Positions 19,874 through 29,523 of a stretch of DNA of 64,000 nt are shown piece after piece; the first letter of the stretch is position 1, and each line of letters starts with the position of its first letter. A program made the translations under genes and the position numbers. Location: the NCBI RefSeq assembly GCF_901709675.1, contig NC_051093.1:62001-126000 (forward strand), in the 5' to 3' direction. The DNA is from Syngnathus acus. Its lineage: Eukaryota; Chordata; Actinopteri; Syngnathiformes; Syngnathidae. The notes below the pieces were generated by a model. That model was not told the origin of the DNA and did not search any database. It was given only the letters and a program-made list of their open reading frames with translations.

Positions 19874-20425
19874 ATGCTCAATGCTGAGAAGGACAAGCGG
19901 CTTGCCTACCTTGAAAGTCGGGTAGCGGACATCAAGCAATATACAAGAATAAATGACATTGTCATCACGGGAATAGCAATCAAACCTATATCTTATGCAA
20001 GGGCAGTGACGGCAAGTAACGACGGCTGTGAGCAACATGCAAGCTCAGCCGAGCAACAGGTAGCTGAGTTTCTGCAAACTAAAGGAATAACTATGGACTC
20101 CAACCAGGTTGAAGCATGTCATCCACTGCCCAGAAGAAACAGTAACGACAAGCCTGCAGTCATTCTGAAATTTGTCAACAGGAAGCACAAAGTTGCACTT
20201 CTAAAGCAGGGTAAGTTGCTCAAAGGTACAGACATCTACATAAATGAACATTTGACAAAGACCAATGCGGATATTGCAAAGAAAGCACGTCACTTGAGAA
20301 GAATGAAAAAAATACAGAGTACATGGACCAGAAATTGCAAGATATACATCAAGCTTAATGGATCACCAGAAGAGGCCAAGATACTGATGGTGAGGAGTAT
20401 TGAGGAACTGGAAAAGCTCGAATAA
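19874..20425 (+). CDS. LINE ORF1 protein
   Basis: The 183-codon frame begins with a short coiled-coil-like stretch (KDKRLAYLESRVADIKQYTR) followed by NDIVITGI and, later, DKPAVILKFVNRKHKVALL and GTDIYINEHLTK. This layout (coil, then an RRM-like fold, then basic C terminus) fits LINE ORF1 chaperones that coat the element RNA. It ends at a TAA and is intact as far as I can see. Its partner ORF2 is truncated, so the copy cannot move by itself. Confidence 0.6.
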   Translation: MLNAEKDKRLAYLESRVADIKQYTRINDIVITGIAIKPISYARAVTASNDGCEQHASSAEQQVAEFLQTKGITMDSNQVEACHPLPRRNSNDKPAVILKFVNRKHKVALLKQGKLLKGTDIYINEHLTKTNADIAKKARHLRRMKKIQSTWTRNCKIYIKLNGSPEEAKILMVRSIEELEKLE

Positions 20426-20467
20426 GTATCCTCAATAGAAAATCAACTGGAGTGGACTTGGAACTGA

Positions 20468-21040
20468 ATGGAGGTAACAACACAAAACACAAACATAATG
20501 CTCAGGGACACTACTCAACCTACCTCAAGCAACAATGGACATGTAACACAGTGGATACAAGAACATGAACAACTCCAACTAACGTTTGATTACAGTGAAA
20601 GCAGCACTCTGGACATAGATCAGGACATCGACCCAGACAATAATTTCTTCTCCACCACAAACAACACATTTTATTATTACAGCAATGATCAGTACAATAC
20701 GGACATCTTAACAAAAGATAAGCTATCTATTATCCATTTCAATAGCCGGAGTCTATATAAAAATTTTAGTAGCATTCGGGATTACTTAAACACATTCAAA
20801 CAACCATTTAATATAATAACTAATTCTGAGACCTGGATTACGACTGAGAAGCACTTTGAGATGGAAGGCTATGAATTCATATACAACAACAGACAGAGTA
20901 AAGGTGGGGGTGGTGTTGCAATCTATGTTGATTTGAATATGAAATTCAAGATTGTAGAGGCTATGACACAGGTGGTGGACAATCTTCTTGAATGTCTCAC
21001 GATACAGATTTGTGTTGAAAAGAAAAATACATTATTATAA
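20468..21040 (+). CDS. LINE ORF2, endonuclease N-terminal part
   Basis: After an acidic leader the frame reads KLSIIHFNSRSLYKNF (the catalytic Asn motif), NSETWITTEKHFEMEGY (the Glu motif) and SKGGGGVAIYVD. These are the first blocks of an APE-type endonuclease. A frameshift at the end (KKNTLL stop) is followed in another frame by CVYRAPGSSIETF. No reverse transcriptase remains. Confidence 0.65.
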   Translation: MEVTTQNTNIMLRDTTQPTSSNNGHVTQWIQEHEQLQLTFDYSESSTLDIDQDIDPDNNFFSTTNNTFYYYSNDQYNTDILTKDKLSIIHFNSRSLYKNFSSIRDYLNTFKQPFNIITNSETWITTEKHFEMEGYEFIYNNRQSKGGGGVAIYVDLNMKFKIVEAMTQVVDNLLECLTIQICVEKKNTLL

Positions 21041-21142
21041 GCTGTGTCTATAGAGCTCCTGGTTCTAGCATTGAGACATTCACAGAATGGATAGAAAGTG
21101 TGATTATACAAAAAGGCAACAAAAATATTTTTATTTGCGGGG

Positions 21143-21735
21143 ATAGGGTGAGAAGTTCGGTCATCCGGGAGAGACTCGGAGTAGAGTCGCTACTCCTCCA
21201 CGTTGAGAGGAGCCAGATGAGGTGGCTCGGGCATCTCATCAGGATGCCTCCTGGACGCCTCCCTGGGGAGGTGTTCCGGGCATGTCCCACCGGTAGGAGA
21301 CCCCGGGGACGACCCAGGACGCGCTGGAGAGACTATGTCTCTCAGCTGGCCTGGGAACGCCTTGGGATCCCCGGGATGAGCTAGATCAGGAGTGGCCAAC
21401 CCGCGGCTCACGAGCCGCATGCGGCTCTTTGCCGGGTTTCATGCGGCTCCTTTACGTTCGCTTCGCTCCGGGGGGGGGGGGGGGGGTGGCTTGGGGGGGT
21501 GTTAATGGTACGTCAAACGCTGCGTGTTCGCTTCGCTTCGGGGGGAGGGGGGGGGATGTGGCTCTTTGCGGTACACAGTAAAAAAATGTGGCTCTTAGTC
21601 TCTGACCGGTTGGCCACCCCTGAGCTAGATGAAGTGGCTGGGGAGAGGGAAGTCTGGGAGTCCCTCCTGAAGCTGCTGCCCCCGCGACCCGACCCCGGAT
21701 AAGCGGAAGAAGATGGATGGATGGATGGATGGATT
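21143..21735 (+). mobile_element. Rex3-type RTE LINE 3' end with ATGG tail
   Basis: The coding end reads RERLGVESLLLHVERSQMRW, LGHLIRMPPGRLPGEVFRAC, RPRGRPRTRWRDYVSQLAWE and, after the hAT insertion, EVWESLLKLLPPRPDPG. A very short 3' UTR (GATAAGCGGAAGA) leads into an ATGG repeat, which is the Rex3 pattern. A hAT miniature element splits it at 21387-21622. Confidence 0.88.
21387..21622. mobile_element. hAT miniature element inside Rex3, duplication AGCTAGAT
   Basis: The left end CAGGAGTGGCCAACC mirrors the right end GGTTGGCCACCCCTG. Perfect 8-bp duplications AGCTAGAT lie at 21379-21386 and 21623-21630. Removing the 236-bp insert plus one duplication restores the Rex3 coding sequence. The interior is G-rich with no ORF worth calling. 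Confidence 0.95.
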
Positions 21736-21736
21736 A

Positions 21737-22574
21737 TCGTATTTTTCGGACTATAAGTCGCGTTTTTTTCATAGTTTGGGTGGGGGGTCGACTTATACTG
21801 AGGAGCGATTTATATGTGCTTTTTTGTCACAAATCTTCCAAATTAAAAAAAAAAAAAAAAAAAGTGAAACCGCGATAAACGAACCGCGATGTAGCAAGGG
21901 ATTACTGTAGTTTGAACTGCAAGTGACGTCAGCGGCGCAGCGGTTGTTTACTTAAAGGACAAAGGATTCGATCACGGGATGACGAAGATGACGAAGGGCC
22001 CCATGTACTACTGGCATCTTTAGTGGCTTTGCTTGTAAGTGACACGGAGGACGATGAGTTTGAAGGATTTAATGATTTGGAGTGACACAGAAGGTTTGAA
22101 AAACTATTACGGGTTTTACGCACGCTTATATACTTTATATAGCGTTATATGGGTCTGTGGAATATTTAGACGATTTAGACGTCAGCGGCGCGGCACATAC
22201 GTGGCATCGTTTCCATAAAGGACGATCGATGGATTTAATGAATTGGAGTGACAAAGATAGTTTGACAAACGTGTTATTTATGTGATAGTTATTTGAATAA
22301 CTCTGAATGTTACGTCAGGCCCGTCCTCAGCTCTTCGTTTGTGTTTATGTCACGTTAGCATACCTATCGTTTATCGTTGCTCGTTCATGTCTGTTTTTGG
22401 TGTTGGATTTTTCGAATAAATTTCCCCCAAAATGCGACTTATACTCCGGAGTGACTTATATAGTATATATATATATATATATATATACACGTATGTATTT
22501 TTTTTCACTTTATTGTGCATTTTATGGATAATGCGCCGTATATTCCGGAGCGACTTTTAGTCCGAAAAATACGG
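21737..22574. mobile_element. TA-flanked DNA transposon, type C, copy 2
   Basis: The ends TCGTATTTTTCGGACTATAA and TTAGTCCGAAAAATACGG are inverted, with TA on both sides. It sits directly after the ATGG tail of the Rex3 copy. The interior shares GATGTAGCAAGGGATTACTG and other blocks with copy 1 (7712-9224). An (AT)n run occurs near 22463. Confidence 0.88.
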
Positions 22575-22592
22575 TAGTTATATATACACTTA

Positions 22593-23427
22593 CCGTGATT
22601 TTCCATGCATAATGCGCAAAATTTAACTAATTTATTGTCCTAAAATCTGGGGTGTGCATTATGCATGGGTACAACAATTTTTGAAGAAAATCTCCCTCGA
22701 AATAAAACTTGAAATCACACCTTTCTTCTTGTTTGTTGTCAATCGCGCATCGCATTCAGCCATCCTGCCCAACACACTTAGTCAGTAAAATTCATAATTG
22801 ACGACACATCGTTTGATGCGATGGTGCAATCCTTGATGGTGTGTTATTGTCAAATATTGTTTGTTTTTTAATCTCCATCGCAGACCGGATATCATATGGG
22901 GGGCGCCATGACAGTATGCGCAGAACGGATGCGCAAGACACGTCAGCTATATAAAGAGCGAGAGTTCAGTTCTCTACCTATTAGTTTCAATTCACAGTTT
23001 AATTAGCAGTTTCAATCAGCAAATAACAAAATGCGTATTACAGGTAATTTTTTATTTCACAACACTTTGCCTTGTTCCTTTCTTCTCTGCTGTTCACTTC
23101 AAACACGCTCCATACGAACACAATGCTCTCGTATCAGACGCTTGCTCGATCACCTGCTCGTTTGCTGTCACAATGTACCCTACACAAATCCGAAACATTT
23201 CTCCGCTATCGAGTTTGCTAGCGCATGCGCAGTGATACTGACCGGCAGAATAACATCCGGTTGTTCCCAAAGATGATCTTTTTTCTGAAATAATTTTACG
23301 TTTACTTAAGTAAGAGTCAAAATTTGGGTGCGTATTATACATGGGTACAGGCTTTTCTCCAGCATTGACATGCCATTTTTAGGGTGCGTATTATGCACGG
23401 GGGCGTATTTTGCATGGAAAATCACGG
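22593..23427. mobile_element. TA-flanked DNA transposon, type D, copy 2
   Basis: The ends CCGTGATTTTCCATGCATAA and TTTTGCATGGAAAATCACGG are inverted and flanked by TA (22591-22592, 23428-23429). It is the reverse-orientation partner of 6004-7501 and lacks the hAT and SINE insertions of that copy, so it serves as an empty-site reference. Confidence 0.88.
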
Positions 23428-23429
23428 TA

Positions 23430-24200
23430 ATCCGTCAAGAAGTAATATTTCTAAAACTTTGGAGAGTATACAAGATAGAGCTATTGGTCTACAGTTAGCA
23501 ATACATCCTACTTTACCAGCCTTGTCTTTTATAACAGGGACCAGAACTACAGACATCATGAAGTCAGGTAGAGTACCGTGAGTCACCAAGCCATGAGAAA
23601 CAGAGAGACAGCAGCGCTGTCAATCGGGGGTCAGCTAACTTTAAATGCTCTGCTGTGATGTTATCCAGACCACTGGCTTTTCTGTCAGAAAGTTGTCCTC
23701 CGGCAATAGACACCTCATGACAATTAAAACAAATACTTTCCTCTTCAATTATGCCTACATGACAGGGCTCACTTTTCAGACCGTTAAATAGTGCTGAATA
23801 ATGCTGCCTCCAGAGGTCAGCGATGCTCACAGGATCTGTTACCCCCTCTATGTTACATGGGAGAGCTGCTTTAGCCCTGTTCAGGGATTTTACCTCTTTC
23901 CAAAAATTAATTACATCATTATTAAGCAGATTATCAACCATAGAGTGAGCACTTAGGGCGTGCTCTTGCTTATTTATGTACCATAATGCATATTTGTACT
24001 TGGCATTCATTTTCTTTTTATATTCAAGGACAGGTCCCTGTCTGGGCCTACCAGCTATTACCCAAGCCTTGTGGGCCTCATTGGCCTCTGCATGGTGGCC
24101 AGTTACCCATTTATTCCACCCTGGCTTGATGTTCTTAGCCTTTCTAGGGCGGGAGAATAAAGACCTGCTAGCAACCAGAAGGGCTCTCAGCGAGAGAGCA
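23430..24200 (-). mobile_element. LINE reverse-transcriptase fragment (clade unassigned)
   Basis: The minus strand (frame 23564-24265) reads KPGWNKWVTGHHAEANEAHK, INKQEHALSAHSMVDNLLNN, then VSIADLWRQHYSALFNGLKS and KASGLDNITAEHLKLADPRL, with VPVIKDKAGKVGCIANCRPI in the following frame. These are linker and first reverse transcriptase motifs of a fish LINE. Both ends are lost. Confidence 0.65.
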
Positions 24201-24243
24201 TGTGGCATGATATAGTGAGAGCCTCTCACTATATCATGCCACA
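24201..24243. repeat. Perfect 43-bp palindrome upstream of U5
   Basis: Two 21-base arms (TGTGGCATGATATAGTGAGA plus G, and its exact inverse) are separated by a single base. It lies at about -74 to -32 relative to the predicted U5 start, overlapping where a snRNA promoter element would be. Confidence 0.9.
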
Positions 24244-24274
24244 TTAAACATAAACTTTTCCCCATATTATCAGC

Positions 24275-24389
24275 TCACTCTTATTTCTCTTCAGATCAAA
24301 TAAATCTTTGGCCTTTTACTCAAGATTTCCGTGGGGAGGAACAATAAGAATCTATCTCAATTTTTTTATGCTCTGCGAAAGCGGAGCTT
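24275..24389 (+). ncRNA. U5 spliceosomal snRNA gene
   Basis: The sequence follows U5 over its length: TTTCTCTTCAGATC, the invariant loop I GCCTTTTAC, AGATTTCCGTGG, an Sm-like CAATTTTTTTA and a 3' hairpin CTCTGCGAAAGCGGAG. Loop I aligns the exons during splicing in the U4/U6.U5 tri-snRNP. The 5' stem differs from human U5 but still pairs: TCTTATT near 24279 against AATAAGA near 24346, where human has a different but also paired sequence. That covariation supports selection on the RNA. A GTTAAAATATCAATA stretch downstream may be the 3' box. Confidence 0.82.
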
Positions 24390-24603
24390 TCTTTCTCTGT
24401 TAAAATATCAATATCGCAACGGATAACTGCCTATATCATACTCCGTGCAACAGTCATACTGTCACATAATTCATACCGACACATATGTGAACATGTTCAC
24501 ACAAACAGAGAAATTATGCCGAGTGCAGAAAGCCAATCACATTTAAGACCTCGTTTATCAATGCAGTTTAATTTCTGGTGGTACCCATTTGAATGGGCAC
24601 ATG

Positions 24604-24782
24604 TAATAATAATAATAATAATAAATTATATTTATAACGCACTTTATATTCGGGGGAATCTCAAAGTGCTACATGGCAGATAAAAAACAAGAAAACAAAA
24701 CAAGGACAAGTATAAAACAACTGGACGACAACCAAGATATGAGAGAAATTACGGAAATGCTAAGGTAAAGAGGTGAGTTTTA
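24604..24782 (-). mobile_element. L2/Maui-type LINE, 3' end piece
   Basis: The minus strand gives the last coding residues KTHLFTLAFP and a 3' UTR with TGTAGCACTTTGAGATTC and GTGCGTTATAAATA, followed by an ATT repeat tail. The rest of this element resumes at 26094 after LINE B copy 2. The AGTTTT at both junctions fits a short target duplication. Confidence 0.75.
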
Positions 24783-26093
24783 GAATAGAATAGAATAGAA
24801 TAGATCTTTATTGTCATTGTCACATGTACAACGAAATTTAAAAAGTGCCAACCGATCCGCGCATGCGATAAAAAATATATAGAATAAATAGAATAAAAAC
24901 ATAAAAAAAACAAGCTAAAAACCCACAGAAGAACATACACAGACATAATCATTTACGTTTAGCTGCATTCAATGTGACTACCGCTGTAGGGTAAAAACTG
25001 TTGGCGAATCTGCTAGTCCTCGACCTAATTAATCTGTAGCGTCTGCCTGATGGCAACAGTTCGAAAAGGGAGTGGCCAGGGTGGGAAGTGTCCTTCAGAA
25101 TGTTCTGTGTTTTTTTGAGACAGCGGGTTCTGTGTAGGTCTTCCAGTGTGGGGAGAGGGCAGCCAATGATCTTCTGTGCTGTGTTGATGACCCCTTGGAG
25201 CTTTTTCCTCTGAGCAGCAGTGCAGCTGGAGTACCAAACACATATACAGTACGTTAAAGTGCTTTCTATGGAGCAGCGATAGAAGGACACCAGCAGTCTC
25301 CGTGTAATGCTGTGCCTCCTCAGCACCCTTAAAAAGTAGAGTCTCTGTTGGGCCTTTTTAAGCAGCTCAGAGGTGTTCACGCCCCAGGTGAAGTCCTCCT
25401 CGATGTGGACTCCCAGGTAGCGGAAGGAGGACACCCTCTTCACACAGACCCCGTCGATGATGAGTGGTGGAATGTCCGTTTTATTTTTCCTCCTAAAATC
25501 AATGACCAGTTCTTGGGTTTTAGCCGTGTTTAGGAGCAGATTGTTCTCTCCGCACCACTCCGATAGCTGGACCACTTCGTCCCTGTAGGCAGACTCATCC
25601 CCCTTTGAGATGAGCCCCACCACGGTTGTGTCATCCGCAAATTTCACGATGGTGTTGCTGCGGTGGGCGGGGGTGCATGCATGTGTGTAGAGCGTGTAAA
25701 GCAGTGGGCTCAGTACGCAGCCCTGTGGGGAGCCGGTACCAAGACTGAGAGGTGTGGATGTATGACGGCCCACTTTCACCCTCTGGCTGCGACCCGTCAG
25801 GAAGCTCTTAATCCACCTGCAAGTATTATGTGGAAGTCCCAGGCCCTCCAGTATGTCCACCAGTCTGTGGGGGAGGATGGTGTTAAAAGCAGAGCTAAAG
25901 TCCACGAAGAGCATCCGCACATAGCTCCCCGGCTGCTCCAGGTGGGACAGTGCAGCGTGGAGGGCTGTAGCTACTGCGTCCTCTGTGGATCTATTTGCCC
26001 TGTAGGCAAACTGGTGGGGGTCAAAACCTCTGAACAGGAGTGCTGTGATGTGACCCCGTACCAGCTTTTCAAAGCACTTCATGACCACCAGTT
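24783..26093 (-). mobile_element. LINE B copy 2, 5'-truncated, inserted in L2
   Basis: The plus strand starts with a TAGAA repeat, the inverse of the LINE B tail, and the whole piece is nearly identical to the 3' part of LINE B at 2998-4290. It interrupts the L2 coding region just before its last residues. Confidence 0.9.
24949..26088 (-). CDS. LINE B reverse transcriptase, C-terminal 379 codons
   Basis: An unbroken frame covers the palm and C terminus of the LINE B protein: [47 protein letters not shown] and the Cys-containing end, finishing NAAKRK. It differs from the first copy by only a few residues (for example KSFLTG for KGFLTG, DTSHP for DASHP), so the two insertions are recent. It lacks the endonuclease and cannot act alone. 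Confidence 0.85.
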   Translation of the reverse strand: MVMKCFEKLVRGHITALLFRGFDPHQFAYRANRSTEDAVATALHAALSHLEQPGSYVRMLFVDFSSAFNTILPHRLVDILEGLGLPHNTCRWIKSFLTGRSQRVKVGRHTSTPLSLGTGSPQGCVLSPLLYTLYTHACTPAHRSNTIVKFADDTTVVGLISKGDESAYRDEVVQLSEWCGENNLLLNTAKTQELVIDFRRKNKTDIPPLIIDGVCVKRVSSFRYLGVHIEEDFTWGVNTSELLKKAQQRLYFLRVLRRHSITRRLLVSFYRCSIESTLTYCICVWYSSCTAAQRKKLQGVINTAQKIIGCPLPTLEDLHRTRCLKKTQNILKDTSHPGHSLFELLPSGRRYRLIRSRTSRFANSFYPTAVVTLNAAKRK

Positions 26094-27220
26094 TTGAAAG
26101 AGTCAGTGGATTGGGGTGCTCTTAGGTGGTCGGGGAGGGAGTTCCACAGTGTAGGGGCTGTATGGCAGAAGGCCCGGTCGCCCATGGTGCGCAGCTTGGT
26201 TTTCGGAACGTGGAGAAGGTGTGAATTGGATGAGCGGAGGCTTCGGGTGGCAGGTTTTGGGGCAAGGAGTTCTTTGAGGTATGGGGGAGCATGTCCGAGG
26301 ATACAATGGTGAGTGAGGAGGGCGATCTTATAATCAATTCGGAATTTGATGGGTAGCCAGTGCAGAGAACGGAGGATGGGTGTGATGTGATTGCTTTTCC
26401 GCACCCTCATCAGGATCCTAGCAGCGCTGTTTTGAATGTACTGAAGCCTCTGGAGGCTCTTGCTAGGGATCCCGATGAGGAGTGCGTTACAATAGTCTAG
26501 CCTTGAGGAGACAAAGGCGTGGACAAGTTTCTCAGCATCCGTCAGGGTAAGTGTGGGGCGGAGTTTGGAAATATTTCTGAGGTGGAAGAAGGAGGTTTTG
26601 CAGATGTGTTTTATGTGTGACTCAAGGTTGAGTTGAGGGTCCAGTTTCACACCCAGGTTGGTGACAGTGGCTGAGAGGGGAATAGTGAGACCGGCGAATA
26701 AGATGCTTGTTATTGGGCAGGTATGGATCTGATGGGGAGTGCCAATTAACATGGCTTGGGTTTTGTCACTGTTAACTTGCAGGAAGCTGAGATTCATCCA
26801 CGCCTTTATCTCCTCCAGACACAGGGAGAGGATGGATGAGGGAGATGGAGAAGGCTGGGTTATGGAGGGCGGGGGGTCAAGTTTGAGGTATAGCTGGGTG
26901 TCGTCCGCATAACAATGATATGAGATGCCGAACTTCCTGATTATATTGCCGAGGGGTAGTATGTAGAGAGTGAAGAGGGTAGGACCGAGTACAGATCCCT
27001 GGGGGACACCGGAGGTGACAGTGTGAGTGTCGGATTTTTCCCCCCCCAGGGAAACGTACTCGGTCCGGTTCGAGAGGTAGGACTGAAGCCAGGTTAGAGC
27101 AGTGCCAGAGAATCCAGTGGAGTGAAGTTGGTTTAGGAGGATATTGTGGTGGACAGTGTCAAATGCAGCGGACAGATCCAACAGGATAAGAAGTGACGGG
27201 GAGCCTGCATCGGCAGCCAT
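26069..27220 (-). CDS. L2 reverse transcriptase, broken reading frame
   Basis: The frame contains the classic L2 motifs LLDLSAAFDTVHHNILLNQL, GVPQGSVLGPTLFTLYILPL and YADDTQLYLK, then SSRLDYCNALLIGIP and LHWLPIKFRIDYK. The RT active-site Asp residues are present. The last codons after SFKT are lost to the LINE B insertion; they continue at 24782 as LKTHLFTLAFP. The upstream fingers domain is in a separate frame (27336-28409). Confidence 0.8.
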   Translation of the reverse strand: MAADAGSPSLLILLDLSAAFDTVHHNILLNQLHSTGFSGTALTWLQSYLSNRTEYVSLGGEKSDTHTVTSGVPQGSVLGPTLFTLYILPLGNIIRKFGISYHCYADDTQLYLKLDPPPSITQPSPSPSSILSLCLEEIKAWMNLSFLQVNSDKTQAMLIGTPHQIHTCPITSILFAGLTIPLSATVTNLGVKLDPQLNLESHIKHICKTSFFHLRNISKLRPTLTLTDAEKLVHAFVSSRLDYCNALLIGIPSKSLQRLQYIQNSAARILMRVRKSNHITPILRSLHWLPIKFRIDYKIALLTHHCILGHAPPYLKELLAPKPATRSLRSSNSHLLHVPKTKLRTMGDRAFCHTAPTLWNSLPDHLRAPQSTDSFKTGGHEVL

Positions 27221-29160
27221 GAGAAGGTCGTTGGTGACCCTAACAAGTGCTGTTTCAGTGCTGTGGCCAGAGCGAAACCCGGATTGAAATTTCTCAGCGA
27301 TGTTGTTGGGGTGAGATGAGTGTGAAGTTGGGCAGCTACCACTTTTTCCAGAACCTTGAAGAGGAACGGGAGGTTAGATATTGGTCTGTAGTTGGCAAGG
27401 TTGTCCGGGTCAAGTGAGGGTTTTTTGAGCAGGGGGTAATAATGGCAGTCTTCAATGCAGGGGGTACAGAGCCAGACTGGAGTGAGAGGTTGATGACATT
27501 GGTTATTAGGGGACTAATGGCTGAGGTTTGTTGTTTAATGAGGGCTGTGGGGAAAGGGTCCAGGGCACATGTGGAGGGTTTCATCTTTTTGATGATGTCC
27601 TCTACCTCCGACTGCAAGATAGGGGAGAAGCAGCGGAGAGGCTGGACTGTCCCGGGTGGAAGGAAGGGGGGAGGAGGTGAAGTGGTGGGGCCAGAAGAGG
27701 AGAGGAGCTGGGTGCGGATGTTGTCAACCTTAGCGGTAAAGAAGGTCATAAAGTTATTGGACAGTACCTCTGAGGATTCTGTTGGAGTGGTGGGTTGGGG
27801 TTTGAGAAAGTGGTTGATGGTTGAAAAGAGCTGTTTTGAATTTCCAGGGGTATTGTTTATGATATTGGAATAGAACTGGGCACGTGCAGTCCCAAGGGCT
27901 TTTGAGTAGGCCTTCTGATGTTCTTTGTAGGCCTGTTTGTGCACGGTCAGTCCTGAGGCTTTAAGACGACGCTCCATTATGCGTCCAGTTAACTTCATCA
28001 GACGCAGCTCACTGGTGTACCAGAGGGCTGAGCGTGAAAAAGTGACTGTTTTGGTTTTTTGGGGGGCGTGGATACTTAGAAGTTTGGCCAAAGAGTTATT
28101 GTAATGGTCCACTGCCTTGCTGACTGATGTAAAGGTTGCAGAGGAGGAGGAGAGAAGCTGGAGGTCCTGAGCTATAGTGTCTTGGTTGATGTTTTTGAAA
28201 TTTCTGAATGAGATTTGCCGCTTGGGTTTGGAGTGGGGGCGTGGGAAAGGAAGTTCCATTTGAATAAGTTTGTGGTCAGACACACCGACCTCGTGAACTT
28301 GCAGGTTGCTTATGGCCGATGAGGAGATGACAAGGTCAAGTGTATGACCTTTGTCATGTGTGGGGACATTTACATGTTGGGTGAGGTGTAAACAGTCCAA
28401 TAGTTGCAACAGGTCAGAGGCAGGGGGGCGGGAGGGGGTGTCGACATGGATGTTAACATCACCTAATATGATTAGATTAGAGGAAGTGGAGGTACAGAGG
28501 GTAGTGAGTAGATCGTGTAGTTCTGGAATGAAAGAGGAGTTTGGTTTAGGAGGGCGGTAAATAAGTAAAACTGTGATTGGATATGGAGGTTTACATTTGA
28601 ATGCAAGGGATTCGAATGAGGAGTGATCAGGTAGACTCTACCTACCTGGTAGAGGGAGGGGGGACAGCTCTAGATCAAGACGGTGGAGTACAGCCAGGCC
28701 ACCGCCACGGCCAGTGCTGCGAGGTTTAGTTATGTATAACCAGAGGGACAGGCTTCATTGAGGGATTGATAGACATCCGGTGGTTGCCAGGTCTCAGTCA
28801 GGCACATTATGTCTAAGCCTTTGTCCAGGATGAGGTCGTGAATAAATGATGATTTACGGGTGAGTGCTTGGATGTTGAGGAGATCCATTTTGATTGTGGC
28901 TGTGGGGCTGTGTTTAGGTAGGGGGCGAAGTAGAGAGAAATCCACTCCACGTTTTCTGTGCCACATGCAGTGCAGTCCACTCTGTGTTGGAGTGAAATCC
29001 ACTCCGTGTTGGTGTCCGTTCCGTGCTGGAGAAATTAACACTCCGTGTTTTCCCGGCAACCTGGTGTCCGTCTTGTGTCGGAGTCCGCTCCGTGTAGGAG
29101 TTAAGCCCGCACCATGTCTTCCAGGCCACCTGGAGTACTGCAGCCCCGCATGGTTGCTAC
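26094..29160 (-). mobile_element. L2/Maui-type LINE, main part
   Basis: Minus frames give an endonuclease start (LLNIQALTRKSSFIHDLILD, CLTETWQ at about 28780-28870), then VSDHKLIQME near 28270, linker, and reverse transcriptase. Frameshifts separate the pieces near 27340 and 28410. The region 28900-29150 has a tandem Thr/Pro-type 5' leader. It ends against an ISL2EU-like element at 29164. Confidence 0.82.
27336..28409 (-). CDS. L2 endonuclease end, linker and RT start
   Basis: The 357-codon frame begins QLLDCLHLTQHVNVPTHDKG, reaches the endonuclease SDH motif (VSDHKLIQMELPF), and goes through the linker to CALDPFPTALIKQQ and SVPPALKTAIITPCSKNP, the first reverse transcriptase blocks. It ends out of frame with 26069-27220. 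A frameshift of one base near 27340-27420 explains this. Confidence 0.7.
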   Translation of the reverse strand: MQLLDCLHLTQHVNVPTHDKGHTLDLVISSSAISNLQVHEVGVSDHKLIQMELPFPRPHSKPKRQISFRNFKNINQDTIAQDLQLLSSSSATFTSVSKAVDHYNNSLAKLLSIHAPQKTKTVTFSRSALWYTSELRLMKLTGRIMERRLKASGLTVHKQAYKEHQKAYSKALGTARAQFYSNIINNTPGNSKQLFSTINHFLKPQPTTPTESSEVLSNNFMTFFTAKVDNIRTQLLSSSGPTTSPPPPFLPPGTVQPLRCFSPILQSEVEDIIKKMKPSTCALDPFPTALIKQQTSAISPLITNVINLSLQSGSVPPALKTAIITPCSKNPHLTRTTLPTTDQYLTSRSSSRFWKKW

Positions 29161-29304
29161 AATAGAGGCTTTGCAGTCACGTGGTTTTATCACGTGATTT
29201 TGTGTTATGCCGCCATCTTGGCGGTCAACTCGTCAGCTCGTTCCTACGTGTTTGTATAGATTGTTTGATTTCTGCGCTACATTTTCACCGATTTCATCCG
29301 AATT

Positions 29305-29523
29305 ATGGCTGATTTGCTATCCAACGAAGTTGGGCATTTGGATGAAGACTCCAAGAAACGTTACAGAGAGAAGTTGAACCTTGTTGGCACAACGGATCCG
29401 TACCTTTTACCGAGAAGCATGCTAAAATCGCCCGAGCATTTTGCAACAGCCGACCTGCCTGAACTCTCATATCCAGATATTTATAATTACCTCGTCGATT
29501 TGTTTTGTAATGGCATTTCATAA
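29305..29523 (+). CDS. N-terminal piece of the ISL2EU nuclease ORF
   Basis: The 72-codon frame reads MADLLSNEVGHLDEDSKKRY, then LVGTTDPYLLPRSML and LSYPDIYNYLVDLFCNG. I recall this N terminus from fish proteins that continue into a SWIM finger and a YqaJ exonuclease. Here it stops at TAA after FCNGIS, so it is a remnant. The assignment rests on memory of the family plus the paired THAP ORF. Confidence 0.55.
   Translation: MADLLSNEVGHLDEDSKKRYREKLNLVGTTDPYLLPRSMLKSPEHFATADLPELSYPDIYNYLVDLFCNGIS

Larger units (their letters stand above)
19851..21142 (+). mobile_element. Two-ORF LINE, 3'-truncated by Rex3
   Basis: An ORF1 (19874-20425) is followed 42 bases later by an ORF2 that opens with an endonuclease domain (20468-21040, continuing to about 21140 in another frame). 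The endonuclease runs through CVYRAPGSSIETF and IFICGD, then breaks exactly where a Rex3-type LINE begins at 21143. The clade is unassigned. Confidence 0.7.
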
